In this document: one piece after another, positions 26,716-35,654 of the stretch | Layout: every line of letters begins with the position of its first letter | Numbering within the stretch: position 1 is the stretch's first letter | Assembly (NCBI RefSeq): GCF_035953295.1 | Contig: NZ_CP108370.1 | Coordinates: forward strand, 6,123,001-6,187,000 | Length of the DNA: 64,000 bases | Direction: 5' to 3' | Source: Streptomyces sp. NBC_01335 | Lineage (GTDB): Bacteria; Actinomycetota; Actinomycetes; Streptomycetales; Streptomycetaceae | Made by a program: the position numbers and the translations under genes | The notes under the pieces: generated by a model | The model's database searches: none | Told to the model about the DNA's origin: nothing | Seen by the model: the letters and a program-made list of their open reading frames with translations, nothing else

Positions 26716-28457
26716 GCGCCGCCCGGACCCCCGCCGTCGCCACCGCCCTCACCCCCGAGGAGGTGGAACTCATCCTCGGTGACCCCACCGACCCCGCCAA
26801 CGCGTACGGCTACGCGGCCGCCGTCGCCCGCGACGAGGCCGATGCCTTCCCCGAGGAACTGTGCGGCCTGCTCTTCGAGGCGGGCTTCCACCTCGCCTAT
26901 CTGCCCCGCGAGTGGGGAGGCACCTTCGAGTCCTTCGACCGCAGCCTCACCCTGGTACGGGCCGCCGCACGCCGCGACGTGACGGTGATGCCCGGCACCA
27001 TGTTCAGCATCATCGCCGCGACCTGCCTGCAGGTGCACGGTTCGCTCGGGCAGCGCGAGAAGGTGGCGCGCGTGCTGCGGGAGGGCGGCGCCGTCGCGTT
27101 CGCCATGACGGAGGCCGCCCACGGCAGCGACCTGGTCTCCGGCGCGCTGCACCTGGACGCGCAGGGCCGGCTGCAGGGCGAGAAGTGGCTGGTCGGCAAC
27201 GGGACGCGGTGCGAGGCGGTGTACGTGGTGGCCCGCACCGGCGAGCGCGGCCCCGGCGCGTTCACCGCCTACCTGATCGACACCCCGCGCGGCGCCGACC
27301 CGGACGGCCTGACCCGCCTGCCGGCACCCCGCACCGACGGCATGCGCGGGGTGGACCTCGCCACCCTGCGCTTCGACGGGCTGACGGTCCCGCCCGACGC
27401 GCAGGTCGGCAAGGAGGGCGAGGGCCTGGAGGTCGCCCTGCGCGCCCAGCAGGCGGTGCGGCTGATGAGCATGGCGGGGTCGCTGGGCATCGCCGACACG
27501 GCGCTGCGCCTGACCCTGGACTTCGTCGCCACCCGCCGCTTCGGCCGCGCGACCCTGGACGCCACGCCCTACGCCCGCCGCGAGTGCGCGACCGCGAGCG
27601 CCGCGCTGCTGGCCGCCGACGCGGTGGCGTTGGCGGCGGCCCGCGGGGCGCACGTGACACCGCAGGCGTGCAGCGTCTGGGGGCCCGCCGCCAAGCACCT
27701 CGTCGCCGAGGCCACCCAGGACGTGCTGCGGCACTGCTCCACCGTGCTGGCCACCCGCTCGGTCCTGCGGGGGCAGGCGCCGGGGGACGGCGTGTTCCAG
27801 AAGCTGCGCCGCGACGCGGCGGTGGTCCGCGTCATCGACGCCAGCCCCTACGCCAACCTCCGCTCCTACGCCGCCCAGTTGCCCACGCTCGTCGCCGCCA
27901 CCGCCGCGGGCGGGCCGGCGCCGTCCGTCGACGCCGTCTTCGCCCTCGACGCGCCTCTGCCCGCCTACGAACCGGCCAGGCTGGACCTCCTGGTCCGCGG
28001 CGCCGACCCGGTCCTGGCCGCCCTGCCCGCCGTCACGGCGGACCTGGCCGAGGAGACGGACGCGGAGACCGCGGCGCTGCTGGCGGAGCTGACGTCCGCC
28101 GTCGCGGCGCTGCCGGCCCTCGCCACCCGCACCCGCGGCGCGGACGCCGACCCGCACGCTCTCGCCGACCTCGGCGAGAGCTACGCCTGGCTGCACGGCG
28201 CCGCCGCCTGCGTCCAGCTGTGGGCCGCCTCCCGCACCACGGGCCTGTACGGGGCCGAGCCGGGCGACACCGGCTGGCTGCGCGCCGTCCTCGCCTACCT
28301 CCTGTCCCGCGCCGCCGGCACCGACCCGCGCCGCCGCGCCGCGGACCTGGAGCCGGCCCGTACCACCGTCGGCGCCCTCCACACCGCCCACGCGCTGTTC
28401 ACCGCCCTGCCCGTCCCGCTCGCCGCCCCGCAGGAGACCACCCATGCCCAGGGCTGA
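26712..28457 (+). CDS. Acyl-CoA dehydrogenase homologue 1 (acyl-ACP oxidation?)
   Basis: The 581-residue protein starts in a 4-nt overlap with the PfaD-like gene. It has the acyl-CoA dehydrogenase fold: an N-terminal helical domain (LAYLPREWGGTFESFDRSL), a middle beta domain (FAMTEAAHGSDLVSG, EKWLVGNGTRCEAVYVVARTG) and a C-terminal helical domain (GEGLEVALRAQQAVRLMSMAGSLGIADTALRLTLDFVATR) plus an extra C-terminal extension of about 180 residues. Family members remove hydrogens at C2-C3 using FAD. Tight coupling to the Pfa genes suggests action on the ACP- or CoA-bound Pfa product, adding or moving a double bond. The catalytic Glu was not located. It is a distant paralogue of the next gene. 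Confidence 0.85.
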   Translation: MSAARTPAVATALTPEEVELILGDPTDPANAYGYAAAVARDEADAFPEELCGLLFEAGFHLAYLPREWGGTFESFDRSLTLVRAAARRDVTVMPGTMFSIIAATCLQVHGSLGQREKVARVLREGGAVAFAMTEAAHGSDLVSGALHLDAQGRLQGEKWLVGNGTRCEAVYVVARTGERGPGAFTAYLIDTPRGADPDGLTRLPAPRTDGMRGVDLATLRFDGLTVPPDAQVGKEGEGLEVALRAQQAVRLMSMAGSLGIADTALRLTLDFVATRRFGRATLDATPYARRECATASAALLAADAVALAAARGAHVTPQACSVWGPAAKHLVAEATQDVLRHCSTVLATRSVLRGQAPGDGVFQKLRRDAAVVRVIDASPYANLRSYAAQLPTLVAATAAGGPAPSVDAVFALDAPLPAYEPARLDLLVRGADPVLAALPAVTADLAEETDAETAALLAELTSAVAALPALATRTRGADADPHALADLGESYAWLHGAAACVQLWAASRTTGLYGAEPGDTGWLRAVLAYLLSRAAGTDPRRRAADLEPARTTVGALHTAHALFTALPVPLAAPQETTHAQG

Positions 28458-30240
28458 TCTGACCGCGCTCGCCGCCCGCCTGGAGGAGTTCCTGGGCTGC
28501 CCGCACGACGAGTCCTCCGCGATGCCCTTCCGCCGCGTGCTGGAACTGGACGAACGCGAGTCCTACCCGTACGAGTTCGTCAACCCCCTGCGTGCCTGGG
28601 GCGTGCCCGAGTACGCCCTGCCCGGGGAGCACGGGGGACGGGCGGGCGACGTGGAGGCGGAGTTCAACCTGGTGCGGCTCATCGCCCGCCGCGACTCCAC
28701 CACCGCCACCGCCCTCATCATCACCAACCTCGCCTTCATGACCGTCTGGACCGGCGGAAGCGCCGAACAGCAGGCGGAGTTCGTCGCCGCGGTCAAGAAC
28801 GGCTACCGCCTCTCCTGGGGCCTGTCCGAACGCGGCTACGGCAGCGATCTGCTGGCCAACGCCATGCGGGCGCGTCCCGTCGAGGGCGGGTACCTGCTCA
28901 GCGGGGAGAAGTGGCTGATCGGCAACGCCACCCGCGCCGACGCGATGGTGGTGTTCGCCCGCACGGGAGAGCGCGGCGGCAGCGGCGACTTCTCCGTCCT
29001 GGTCCTCGACAAGCGCGCCGCCCCCGCCGGCTCGGTGGTGGAGCTGCCGGGGGAGCGCCTGCACGGCATCCGAGGGATGGACCTGAGCGGGGTGCGGATG
29101 GAGGACGTGTTCGTGCCCGGCTCCGCCCTCATCGGGCGGGAGGGGCAGGGCCTGGAGATCGCGCTCAAGGCGGCGCAGGCCGCCAGGGCTCAGATCTCCG
29201 GCATGGCGATCTCCGCCGTCGACACCGGCCTGCGCGTGACGCTGGACTTCACCGAGGGCCGCGTCATCCTCGGCAAGACGGTCAGCGACATCCCCTACAG
29301 CCGCCGCCAGTTGACGGAGGTGTTCGCCGACCTGATGGTCGCCGACGCCGTGAGCCTGGGGGCCGTGCGGGGCCTGCAGCAGGCACCGGAGCAGGCCAGC
29401 GTCCACTCGTCGGTGGCGAAGTACCTGGTGCCCACCATGATGGAACGCGCCATGTCGCAGCTGGCCGTCGTCCTCGGCGCCCGCTACTTCCTGCGCGACC
29501 ACCCGCACTACGCGGTGTTCCAGAAGATGCTGCGCGACCTGCCGGTGGCGAACTTCGCCGACGGCAACACGGTGGTCAACCTGCGCAACCTCGCCGGCCA
29601 GCTCCAGTCGCTGCTGACCCGCGCCGCCGAGGCCACCGGCGCCGACCGGGAGGCCGCGGAGGCGAACGCGGCGGTGCTGTACGGCATGGGCACCGGCCTG
29701 CCGACGTACGAGCCGTGGCGGCAGGAGCTGTTCGCGCGGGGCCGTGACGACACCCTGCTGGCCGCCCCGGGCTCCCTGGCCGCGCTGCGGGCCCTGGCGG
29801 AGGACGCCAAGGAGGACGACCAGCGCGGGTGGCTGCGCCGGGCCGCGGCCACCGCGGAGGAACTGCTCGACCGCACCGCCTCCTTGCGGGAGCGCTCCGA
29901 GCGGTTGCGCGGGGAGCTGGGCCGCGCCTTCGGCAACAGCGCGGAGCTGTTCGACCTGGCGAAGGAGTACTGCCTGCTGCACGCCGCGGCCGCCTGCGTG
30001 CACACCTTCGTCCACTCCCACGAGGTGATGGACGAGCCGCTGCCCAACGGGGCGCTGCTGCTGCTGCAACTGGAGCGGCTGCGACGGTGCCTGGCCCCCC
30101 ACGAGTCGGTCACCGACGCGGCGGTGGTCGACGAGGTCATGCGGGTGCTGCGGCACTTCCACAGCTCCGACCAGCTGTTCTCGCACTGGCAGTTCCCGCT
30201 CGCGCCACGGGAGCTGGACGCGGAGACCGTGCGGCGCTGA
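28444..30240 (+). CDS. Acyl-CoA dehydrogenase homologue 2
   Basis: This 598-residue protein overlaps the preceding gene by 14 nt and shares its layout: YALPGEHGGRAGDVEAEFNLV at the N-terminus, SWGLSERGYGSDLLAN and GEKWLIGNATRADAMVVFARTGERGG in the flavin-binding middle domain, and GQGLEIALKAAQAARAQISGMAI in the C-terminal helical domain, with an extra helical tail to 598. Two adjacent long paralogues suggest a heterodimer, as known for some actinobacterial acyl-CoA dehydrogenases; only one partner may be catalytic. It is probably the last gene of the tightly packed Pfa block, since 118 nt with a GC hairpin follow. Confidence 0.85.
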   Translation: MPRADLTALAARLEEFLGCPHDESSAMPFRRVLELDERESYPYEFVNPLRAWGVPEYALPGEHGGRAGDVEAEFNLVRLIARRDSTTATALIITNLAFMTVWTGGSAEQQAEFVAAVKNGYRLSWGLSERGYGSDLLANAMRARPVEGGYLLSGEKWLIGNATRADAMVVFARTGERGGSGDFSVLVLDKRAAPAGSVVELPGERLHGIRGMDLSGVRMEDVFVPGSALIGREGQGLEIALKAAQAARAQISGMAISAVDTGLRVTLDFTEGRVILGKTVSDIPYSRRQLTEVFADLMVADAVSLGAVRGLQQAPEQASVHSSVAKYLVPTMMERAMSQLAVVLGARYFLRDHPHYAVFQKMLRDLPVANFADGNTVVNLRNLAGQLQSLLTRAAEATGADREAAEANAAVLYGMGTGLPTYEPWRQELFARGRDDTLLAAPGSLAALRALAEDAKEDDQRGWLRRAAATAEELLDRTASLRERSERLRGELGRAFGNSAELFDLAKEYCLLHAAAACVHTFVHSHEVMDEPLPNGALLLLQLERLRRCLAPHESVTDAAVVDEVMRVLRHFHSSDQLFSHWQFPLAPRELDAETVRR

Positions 30241-30245
30241 CGGGT

Positions 30246-30279
30246 GGGGCGGGGCGGGTGCGGTCCGCCGCCCCGCCCC
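30246..30279. terminator. Possible GC-rich hairpin after the second dehydrogenase gene
   Basis: GGGGCGGGGCGG pairs with CCGCCCCGCCCC (12 bp, ten-base loop), six nt after the stop codon. The arms are low-complexity GC, so it may be incidental. If real it would reduce read-through into the phosphopantetheinyl transferase gene. Confidence 0.45.
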
Positions 30280-30358
30280 GTCCGGGGCACCCGCCCCGTC
30301 CGTAGCACCCCTCCGTTCGCCCGTCCCGTCCGCCCGTCCTTGAGAGGAGCTGCCGCCA

Positions 30359-31243
30359 GTGCCCCCGCCACGCCCCACCGACCTCCTCCCAGCGGACGCC
30401 GGCACCCGGTCCGCCCCGGTCGTCCACCACCTCGCCCCGGGCCCCGCGACGCTGCACCTGCTGCCGGAGACGGCGGTGGACGCCTTCGCCGCCCGGGTGG
30501 GCGGTACGGGCGCGCTGAGCGAGGCGGAACGCACCCGGTGGGCGCGCCTGCGGGGGCCGGGGGCGCGCCGCCGCTACCTCGGCGCGCGCCTGCTCGTCCG
30601 GCACGCCCTCAGCGCCGCCGACGGCCGTCCCCCGGACCGGTGGCGCTTCACCACCGGTCCGTGGGGCCGTCCCGAGCTGCCGCCCCCGGACGACGGGCTG
30701 CGGTTCAACGTCTCGCACACCGAGGGGCTCCTCGCCTGCGTCGTCACCCGGCACGGCGGTTGCGGGGTGGACGTGGAGAGCGTCCCCGCCCGCCCCGACG
30801 CCGTGATCCACCTGCCGCCGCACCTCGCGCCCGCGGAGCGCGCCGCTCTCGCCGCCCTGGACGGTGAGGCCCGCGCGGTGCGGCTGGCGGAGCTGTGGGT
30901 GCTGAAGGAGGCGTACCTCAAGGCGCTCGGCACCGGCCTGACCCGCCCCCTGGCCTCCTTCACGTTCCGCGACGGCGACCCCACCGCCCCCGATGACCCC
31001 ACCGCCCCCGATGACCCCACCGGCCCCACCGGCCCGAGCCGCCCCACCGGCCCGAGCCACCCCGACGGCCCAGGCGGCGTCACCCTCACCGTCGACGACC
31101 CGCGGCTGTCCGTCGCCGAGGCCGCGACCTGGCGCCTGCGCCTGATGCGCCCCGGCCCCCGGCACGTCCTGGGGCTGGCCCTCCAGGACCCCGCCGCCCG
31201 TACGCCCGGACCGGCGCGCCCGCCCGGGCCACTCACCACCTGA
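30359..31243 (+). CDS. Sfp-type 4'-phosphopantetheinyl transferase
   Basis: The 294-residue protein has the three signature motifs of Sfp-like transferases: FNVSHTEG, GVDVES (D138 and E140 bind Mg) and WVLKEAYLKALG (K183, E184). It would load the ACP domains of the Pfa-type synthase and the free ACP with phosphopantetheine from CoA. PUFA synthase loci carry a dedicated enzyme (PfaE) for this role. GTG 30359 follows GAGGAG. A low-complexity insert with repeated PTAPDD and PSRPTGPSHP units near residues 205-240 is unusual and probably forms a loop. Confidence 0.93.
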   Translation: MPPPRPTDLLPADAGTRSAPVVHHLAPGPATLHLLPETAVDAFAARVGGTGALSEAERTRWARLRGPGARRRYLGARLLVRHALSAADGRPPDRWRFTTGPWGRPELPPPDDGLRFNVSHTEGLLACVVTRHGGCGVDVESVPARPDAVIHLPPHLAPAERAALAALDGEARAVRLAELWVLKEAYLKALGTGLTRPLASFTFRDGDPTAPDDPTAPDDPTGPTGPSRPTGPSHPDGPGGVTLTVDDPRLSVAEAATWRLRLMRPGPRHVLGLALQDPAARTPGPARPPGPLTT

Positions 31244-31305
31244 GCCACCCAACCCGAGCCACCCCCCGTCCGTCAGCCCCCGCAGCACCCGACCGTGGAG
31301 AGACC

Positions 31306-32607
31306 ATGTCGCAGCCCCACACGCCCCGCATCGCCGTCGTCGGCGCCGGCCCGTCCGGCATCTCCGCCGCCTACCACCTGCGCGAGCGCGCCCACATCAC
31401 CCTCTACGAGAAGGAGGACCGGCTCGGCGGCCACGCCAACACCGTCGAGGTCGAGGACGACGGCCGCACCCTGGGCCTGGACACCGCCTTCATCGTCTTC
31501 AACCGCCTCGCCTACCCCACCATGACGCCGGTCTTCGACGAACTGGGCGTGGAGATGGTCGACCACCCCGGCGGCTTCAACTTCTTCGACCTGGACTCGG
31601 GACTGGAGTACGGCACGCGGGAGCTGGACCTTCCCGAGGAGGAGATCACCGCCCGGTACGCGGCGACGCCGGAGTTCCTGCCCGTGTGGCGGGAGGTGCG
31701 CCGGTTCCACACCGAGGGCCGCCGCGACTTCCTGCGCGGGCGCGCGGAGATGCCGATGCAGGAGTACCTCGACGCGGGCGGCTACAGCGCCGAGTTCCGC
31801 CACTCCTACCTCATCCTGCTGTGCTCCGCGGTGTGGTCGGTGCCGGCCGAGCAGATCTGGGAGATGCCGGCCGCCACCGTCATCGCCTTCTTCATGGGCC
31901 ACGACGAGGGCGGCCTGGGCGGCAGCCGCGTCGACTGGCGCACGGTGGGCGGGGGCTCCATCAGCTACGTGCGCAAGGCCATCGCCGCCATCGGCCCGGA
32001 GATCCGCACCGGTGACCCGGTGACCGCCGTCGAGCAGGGCGCGGACCACGCCACCGTGGTCACCGCCAAGGGCCGCGAGCGCTACGACCACGTCATCCTC
32101 GCCGCCCACGCCGACCAGTCACTGGCCCTGCTGGGCAACCCCACCGACCACCAGCGCTCCGTACTGTCCACCGTCCGCTACAACGCCTCCGACGTGGCGC
32201 TGAGCACCGACACCTCCGTCATCTCCGGTGGCCGCGAGCGCTGGGAGTCGTGGAACTACGGCAAGGTGGAGGTGGACGGCGCGCCGCGCACCTACGTCGT
32301 GTACTACCTCAACAAGCTGCACGACTTCACCTCCCGCCGCGACTACTTCGTCACCCTCGACTACCCGCGCGAGCTGGACCCGGAGAAGGTCATCGCCCGC
32401 TTCCGCTACACCCACCCCATCCTCGACGGTGCGGTCCGGGAGCTGCAGAAGGACATCTACCGGGTCAACGAGAACACCCGCGTGAAGCTGGCCGGCTCCT
32501 ACTTCCACTCCCCGAAGCTGGGCGTGGACCAGATCGGCTCGCACGAGGCGGCGTGGGCGTCGGGCAAGCAGGCCGCGGTGCGGCTGCTGGCCGAACTGGA
32601 CGGCTGA
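31306..32607 (+). CDS. FAD-dependent oxidoreductase (COG2907-like amine oxidase fold)
   Basis: The 433-residue protein begins with a dinucleotide-binding motif (VVGAGPSGISAAYHL) followed by the acidic end of strand 2 (LYEKEDRLGGHAN), as in the amine oxidase/phytoene desaturase superfamily. TAFIVFNRLAYPTMTPVFDELG and the C-terminal region GSYFHSPKLGVDQIGSHEAAWASGKQAA resemble the predicted NAD/FAD-binding proteins of COG2907, often found near fatty-acid-modifying enzymes. It may desaturate or otherwise oxidise the acyl product. ATG 31306 follows GGAGAG, 62 nt after the transferase gene. It ends the + strand block; the MerR gene converges on it. The substrate is unknown. Confidence 0.8.
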   Translation: MSQPHTPRIAVVGAGPSGISAAYHLRERAHITLYEKEDRLGGHANTVEVEDDGRTLGLDTAFIVFNRLAYPTMTPVFDELGVEMVDHPGGFNFFDLDSGLEYGTRELDLPEEEITARYAATPEFLPVWREVRRFHTEGRRDFLRGRAEMPMQEYLDAGGYSAEFRHSYLILLCSAVWSVPAEQIWEMPAATVIAFFMGHDEGGLGGSRVDWRTVGGGSISYVRKAIAAIGPEIRTGDPVTAVEQGADHATVVTAKGRERYDHVILAAHADQSLALLGNPTDHQRSVLSTVRYNASDVALSTDTSVISGGRERWESWNYGKVEVDGAPRTYVVYYLNKLHDFTSRRDYFVTLDYPRELDPEKVIARFRYTHPILDGAVRELQKDIYRVNENTRVKLAGSYFHSPKLGVDQIGSHEAAWASGKQAAVRLLAELDG

Positions 32608-32685
32608 GCGCGGGGCCCGGCGGCGGGGCAGGGGCCCGGAAGCGGGTGAGGTGGCGCAGAGGCCCCGGGCCGGGGCCCGCGCCGC

Positions 32686-33402
32686 TCACCACTCGTGGCG
32701 CCGCGCCGACTCGTGCTCCTGCGCGAGGCGGCGCAGCGCCAGGAGGGCAGGTTCCAGCAGGGTCGTGACGACGACGGCCCGCTCCGCCATCTCCAGCGGG
32801 TCGCCCAACCCGTCCAGCTGGTTGAGGTCGAGGCGGGCGGTGTCGGCCGCCAGACGCGCGTACGGGAGAAGCGCGCGCCAGTCGTCGGCGACGCCGAACC
32901 GCCGCAGGGCGGTGAGGGTGTCGGCGAGCGCCTCCCGGGCCGGGGCGTTCTTGCTGACGTGCCAGCCCAGTTCGTCCAGCAGCTCGACGACGGACTGCTC
33001 GGCGCCGTCCGTGTCCCCCGAGTCCCCGGACGTCCCGGAGTCCGTCGTGCCCCCGGAGCCCGCCGTGCCCCCGGAGTCCCCGGACGACGCGGGTGGTGCC
33101 GGCGGCGCCTGCTCGGCCTGTTCCCTGCCCACCCGGATGACGCCCAGGGCCAGGCCGAGGACGTGGTGGGGGGAGGAGCTGCGTTCGCCGAGGGCGAGGA
33201 GCACCTGGCGGGTGGCCTCCACGGACAGACCGCGCGTCCCGATCAGCGCCCGCAACAGCCGCAGCCGGCGCAGGTGCTGATCGTCGTACTCGGCCTGGGT
33301 GGCGGAGACGAGGCGGCCGGGGGGCAGCAAGTCCTCACGAATGTAGTACTTGATCGTGGGCACGGAGACGCCGCTGTGCTTGCTGAGTTCGGAGATTCGC
33401 AC
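32686..33402 (-). CDS. MerR-family transcriptional regulator
   Basis: The 238-residue protein (GTG 33402, GGAAGG eight nt upstream) starts with a MerR helix-turn-helix: RISELSKHSGVSVPTIKYYIRE (about 2-23) and the wing LLPPGRLVSATQAEYDD. A dimer helix follows, then a Gly/Ser/Thr-rich linker (about 125-150; SGDSGG, TDSGTSGDSGD) and a C-terminal helical effector region of unknown type, with no metal-binding Cys pattern. It converges with the flavoprotein gene and diverges from the DUF3291-like/MFS genes; the dyad at 33429-33447 in the shared promoter is the natural operator. Earlier starts (GTG 33426, 33411) fit the ribosome site less well. Confidence 0.9.
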   Translation of the reverse strand: MRISELSKHSGVSVPTIKYYIREDLLPPGRLVSATQAEYDDQHLRRLRLLRALIGTRGLSVEATRQVLLALGERSSSPHHVLGLALGVIRVGREQAEQAPPAPPASSGDSGGTAGSGGTTDSGTSGDSGDTDGAEQSVVELLDELGWHVSKNAPAREALADTLTALRRFGVADDWRALLPYARLAADTARLDLNQLDGLGDPLEMAERAVVVTTLLEPALLALRRLAQEHESARRHEW

Positions 33403-33428
33403 GATGTTCACCTTCCTTCTGGCCACTC

Positions 33429-33447
33429 GATAGTCCTACTGTCTATC
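33429..33447. promoter_or_regulatory. Putative MerR operator dyad
   Basis: GATAG-N9-CTATC, a 19-bp perfect dyad, lies 27 nt upstream of the MerR start and 84 nt before the divergent small gene. MerR proteins bind dyads of this size within unusually spaced promoters. The surrounding sequence is locally AT-rich. Confidence 0.5.
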
Positions 33448-33530
33448 ATGGGTAGTGTCACTGTCCAATAGGTCACGAGCGGGGTCCGCGAGGGATCGCG
33501 CGCGGGGCCCTCCATGTCGGGAGCACCGCT

Positions 33531-33995
33531 GTGCCCACCCTCCCCTGGACCACCCCGAACCCTCCGAGCACCGGTCTGACCGGCGCACTCGTCATGGCCT
33601 CCCGCCTGGAAGTGCGGTCCCTCAAGGACGTGCCGAAGTTCTTCCTGCGCTCGCTGAGCGCCTGGAAGCAGGTGCGTGGCGCGAAGGGGGCCCTCGGCGC
33701 CTCCCTCATCGCCGACCCGCTGCGACGCACCTTCTGGACGCTGTCCGCCTGGGAGAGCCGCGAGCTGCTGTACGACTACGCGAAGACCGAACCCCACAAG
33801 TCGATCATGAACGGGCTGCGGCCCACCATGCGCCGCTCGGACTTCACCTTCTGGGAGGTCCCCGTCGGCGAACTCCCCATCACCTGGGCGGACGCCAAGG
33901 CGCGCCTGGCGCAGCGCATGGCCGAACAGGACGCGCAGGACGCCGGGCAGACCGGCTCCGGCCCCTCCGGCGAGCCCGGCCCGTCCGCTTCCTGA
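33531..33995 (+). CDS. Small DUF3291 / monooxygenase-like (ABM fold) protein
   Basis: The 154-residue protein begins MPTLPWT and has a ferredoxin-like fold pattern: MASRLEVRS, RSLSAWKQVRG, RRTFWTLSAWESRELLYDYAK, then TEPHKSIMNGLRP and SDFTFWEVP. This resembles DUF3291 and antibiotic-biosynthesis-monooxygenase-like proteins common in Streptomyces; enzymes with this fold include quinone-forming monooxygenases and haem-binding proteins, but many have no known role. GTG 33531 follows GGGAG. It lies 102 nt before the MFS exporter on the same strand, divergent from merR, so it may form a small regulated export/modification unit. A Gly/Ser/Pro-rich tail ends the protein. Confidence 0.72.
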   Translation: MPTLPWTTPNPPSTGLTGALVMASRLEVRSLKDVPKFFLRSLSAWKQVRGAKGALGASLIADPLRRTFWTLSAWESRELLYDYAKTEPHKSIMNGLRPTMRRSDFTFWEVPVGELPITWADAKARLAQRMAEQDAQDAGQTGSGPSGEPGPSAS

Positions 33996-34097
33996 CGCCG
34001 CTCCCCGCACCCGCCCCGTCCGGTTTCCGCCCCGTCCGATCCCGCCCGATCCCACCCGTCCGCCCCGCGGTGGACCGTTCCGTTGGAGAGCCTCACC

Positions 34098-35540
34098 ATG
34101 ACCAAGCCCGAACCCCGGTCGGTGCCCTTGTGGCTGTCGATCGTGGCGTGCAGCGTTCCGATGTTCATGGTCGCGTTGGACAACCTGGTCGTCTCGACCG
34201 CCCTGCACACCCTCGCCGGCGAACTGAACGCCGACACCCAGGCGTTGCAGTGGTTCGTCAACGCCTACGTGCTGAGCTTCGCCTGTCTGCTCCTGACCGG
34301 CGCCGCCCTCGGCGACCGGTTCGGGCGGCGGCGGGTGTTCATGCTGGGCATCGTCCTGTTCACCGTCGCGTCCGTCTTCTGCGGCCTGGCCGACACCAGC
34401 GGTGAGCTGATCGCGGCCCGCGCCGTCCAGGGCGTCGGCGGTGCCGCCGTCATGCCGCTGTCGCTGACCCTGCTGTCGCAGGCGGTGCCCAGCCGGTTGC
34501 GCGGCCTGGCTCTGGGCCTGTGGTCGGGGATCAGCGGCCTGGCCGTCGCCCTGGGCCCGGTCGTCGGCGGCGCCGTCGTCGAGGGGCTCGACTGGCAGTG
34601 GATCTTCTGGGTGAACGTGCCCGTCGGCATCGTCGCCCTGCCGCTGATCCGCTTCGTGCTGCGGGAGAGCCGCCAGGACGGGGTGAGCCTGGACCTGCCC
34701 GGCATGGTGCTGGCCTCCGCCGCGCTGTTCGCCGCCGTGTGGGGCATCGTGCACGGAGAGACCGACGGCTGGACCTCCGCCACCGTCATCGGCTCCTTCG
34801 CGGCCGCGGTGGTCCTGCTGGTGGTGTTCCTGCTGTGGGAGCGCCGCACGCCGCAGCCGATGCTGCCGCTGTCGTTCTACAAGGTGCGGGCGTTCACCCT
34901 CACCAACGTCGTCTCCGCCGCCATGTACTTCGGCGTCTTCGGTTCGCTGTTCCTCCTTGCCCAGTACCTGCAGATCGCCCCGCCGCGCTCCCCGCTGGAG
35001 GCCGGTGTGCGCACCCTCTCCTGGACGCTGATGCCGATGTTCGTCGCCCCCGTGGCGGGCCTGCTGACCAACAAGGTGGGCGGCGGGCGCCTGATGGCGC
35101 TGGGGCTGTTCCTGCAGGGCGCGGGCCTGGCCTGGATCAACCTCGTCGCCGACGCCGACACCCCGTACGCCACCCTCGTCGCGCCGATGGCCGTCGCCGG
35201 CATCGGCATGGGCTTCGTGTTCGCGCCGACCGCCGCGGTGGTGATGGGATCGGTCGGCCCGCAGCACGTGGGGAAGGCGTCGGGTGCCAACACCACCGTC
35301 CGCGAGGTCGGCGGGGCGCTGGGCATCGCCGTGCTGAGCACCGTGTTCGCCGGCTCCGGCTCCGCCGCGTCGCCGCAGGCGTTCGTCGACGGCCTGCACC
35401 CGGCGGTGTGGGTGGGCGTCGGGGTGGTGCTGGCCGGCGCGGTGTGCGCCCTCGGCATCCCGCGTCGGACATCCGCCCCGGACGCGGCACCCGGCGAGGG
35501 CGTCCCCGACGCCGAGCGCGCCGCCGCGGCCGCCATCTGA
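34098..35540 (+). CDS. MFS drug exporter, DHA2 (14-TM) type
   Basis: The 480-residue membrane protein has DHA2 signs: the motif LDNLVVSTALHTL in helix 1, QWFVNAYVLSFACLLLTGAALGDRFGRRR covering helix 2 and the loop-2 motif, and ARAVQGVGGAAVMPLSL in helix 4. Fourteen hydrophobic segments can be counted roughly. Proteins of this class export drugs and self-made antibiotics in exchange for protons. The position between merR and the SARP gene, inside the locus, makes it the likely exporter or resistance pump for the product. ATG 34098 follows TTGGAG. Confidence 0.93.
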   Translation: MTKPEPRSVPLWLSIVACSVPMFMVALDNLVVSTALHTLAGELNADTQALQWFVNAYVLSFACLLLTGAALGDRFGRRRVFMLGIVLFTVASVFCGLADTSGELIAARAVQGVGGAAVMPLSLTLLSQAVPSRLRGLALGLWSGISGLAVALGPVVGGAVVEGLDWQWIFWVNVPVGIVALPLIRFVLRESRQDGVSLDLPGMVLASAALFAAVWGIVHGETDGWTSATVIGSFAAAVVLLVVFLLWERRTPQPMLPLSFYKVRAFTLTNVVSAAMYFGVFGSLFLLAQYLQIAPPRSPLEAGVRTLSWTLMPMFVAPVAGLLTNKVGGGRLMALGLFLQGAGLAWINLVADADTPYATLVAPMAVAGIGMGFVFAPTAAVVMGSVGPQHVGKASGANTTVREVGGALGIAVLSTVFAGSGSAASPQAFVDGLHPAVWVGVGVVLAGAVCALGIPRRTSAPDAAPGEGVPDAERAAAAAI

Positions 35541-35654
35541 CCCTCCTTCCCGCACCACCGACCCTCCCTTCCCGCACCACCTCCCCGACCCAGCGGTCCC
35601 TGCCCCCGGTGGCCCCGGCGCCTCCGGGGGTGTGGGCCGCCTCCCAGGAGCGCC

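Noticed and set aside
32610..32680. Terminator between the COG2907-like and merR genes
   Set aside because: Only short GGCCCC/GGGGCC arms can pair in a GC-rich background; not strong enough to call.
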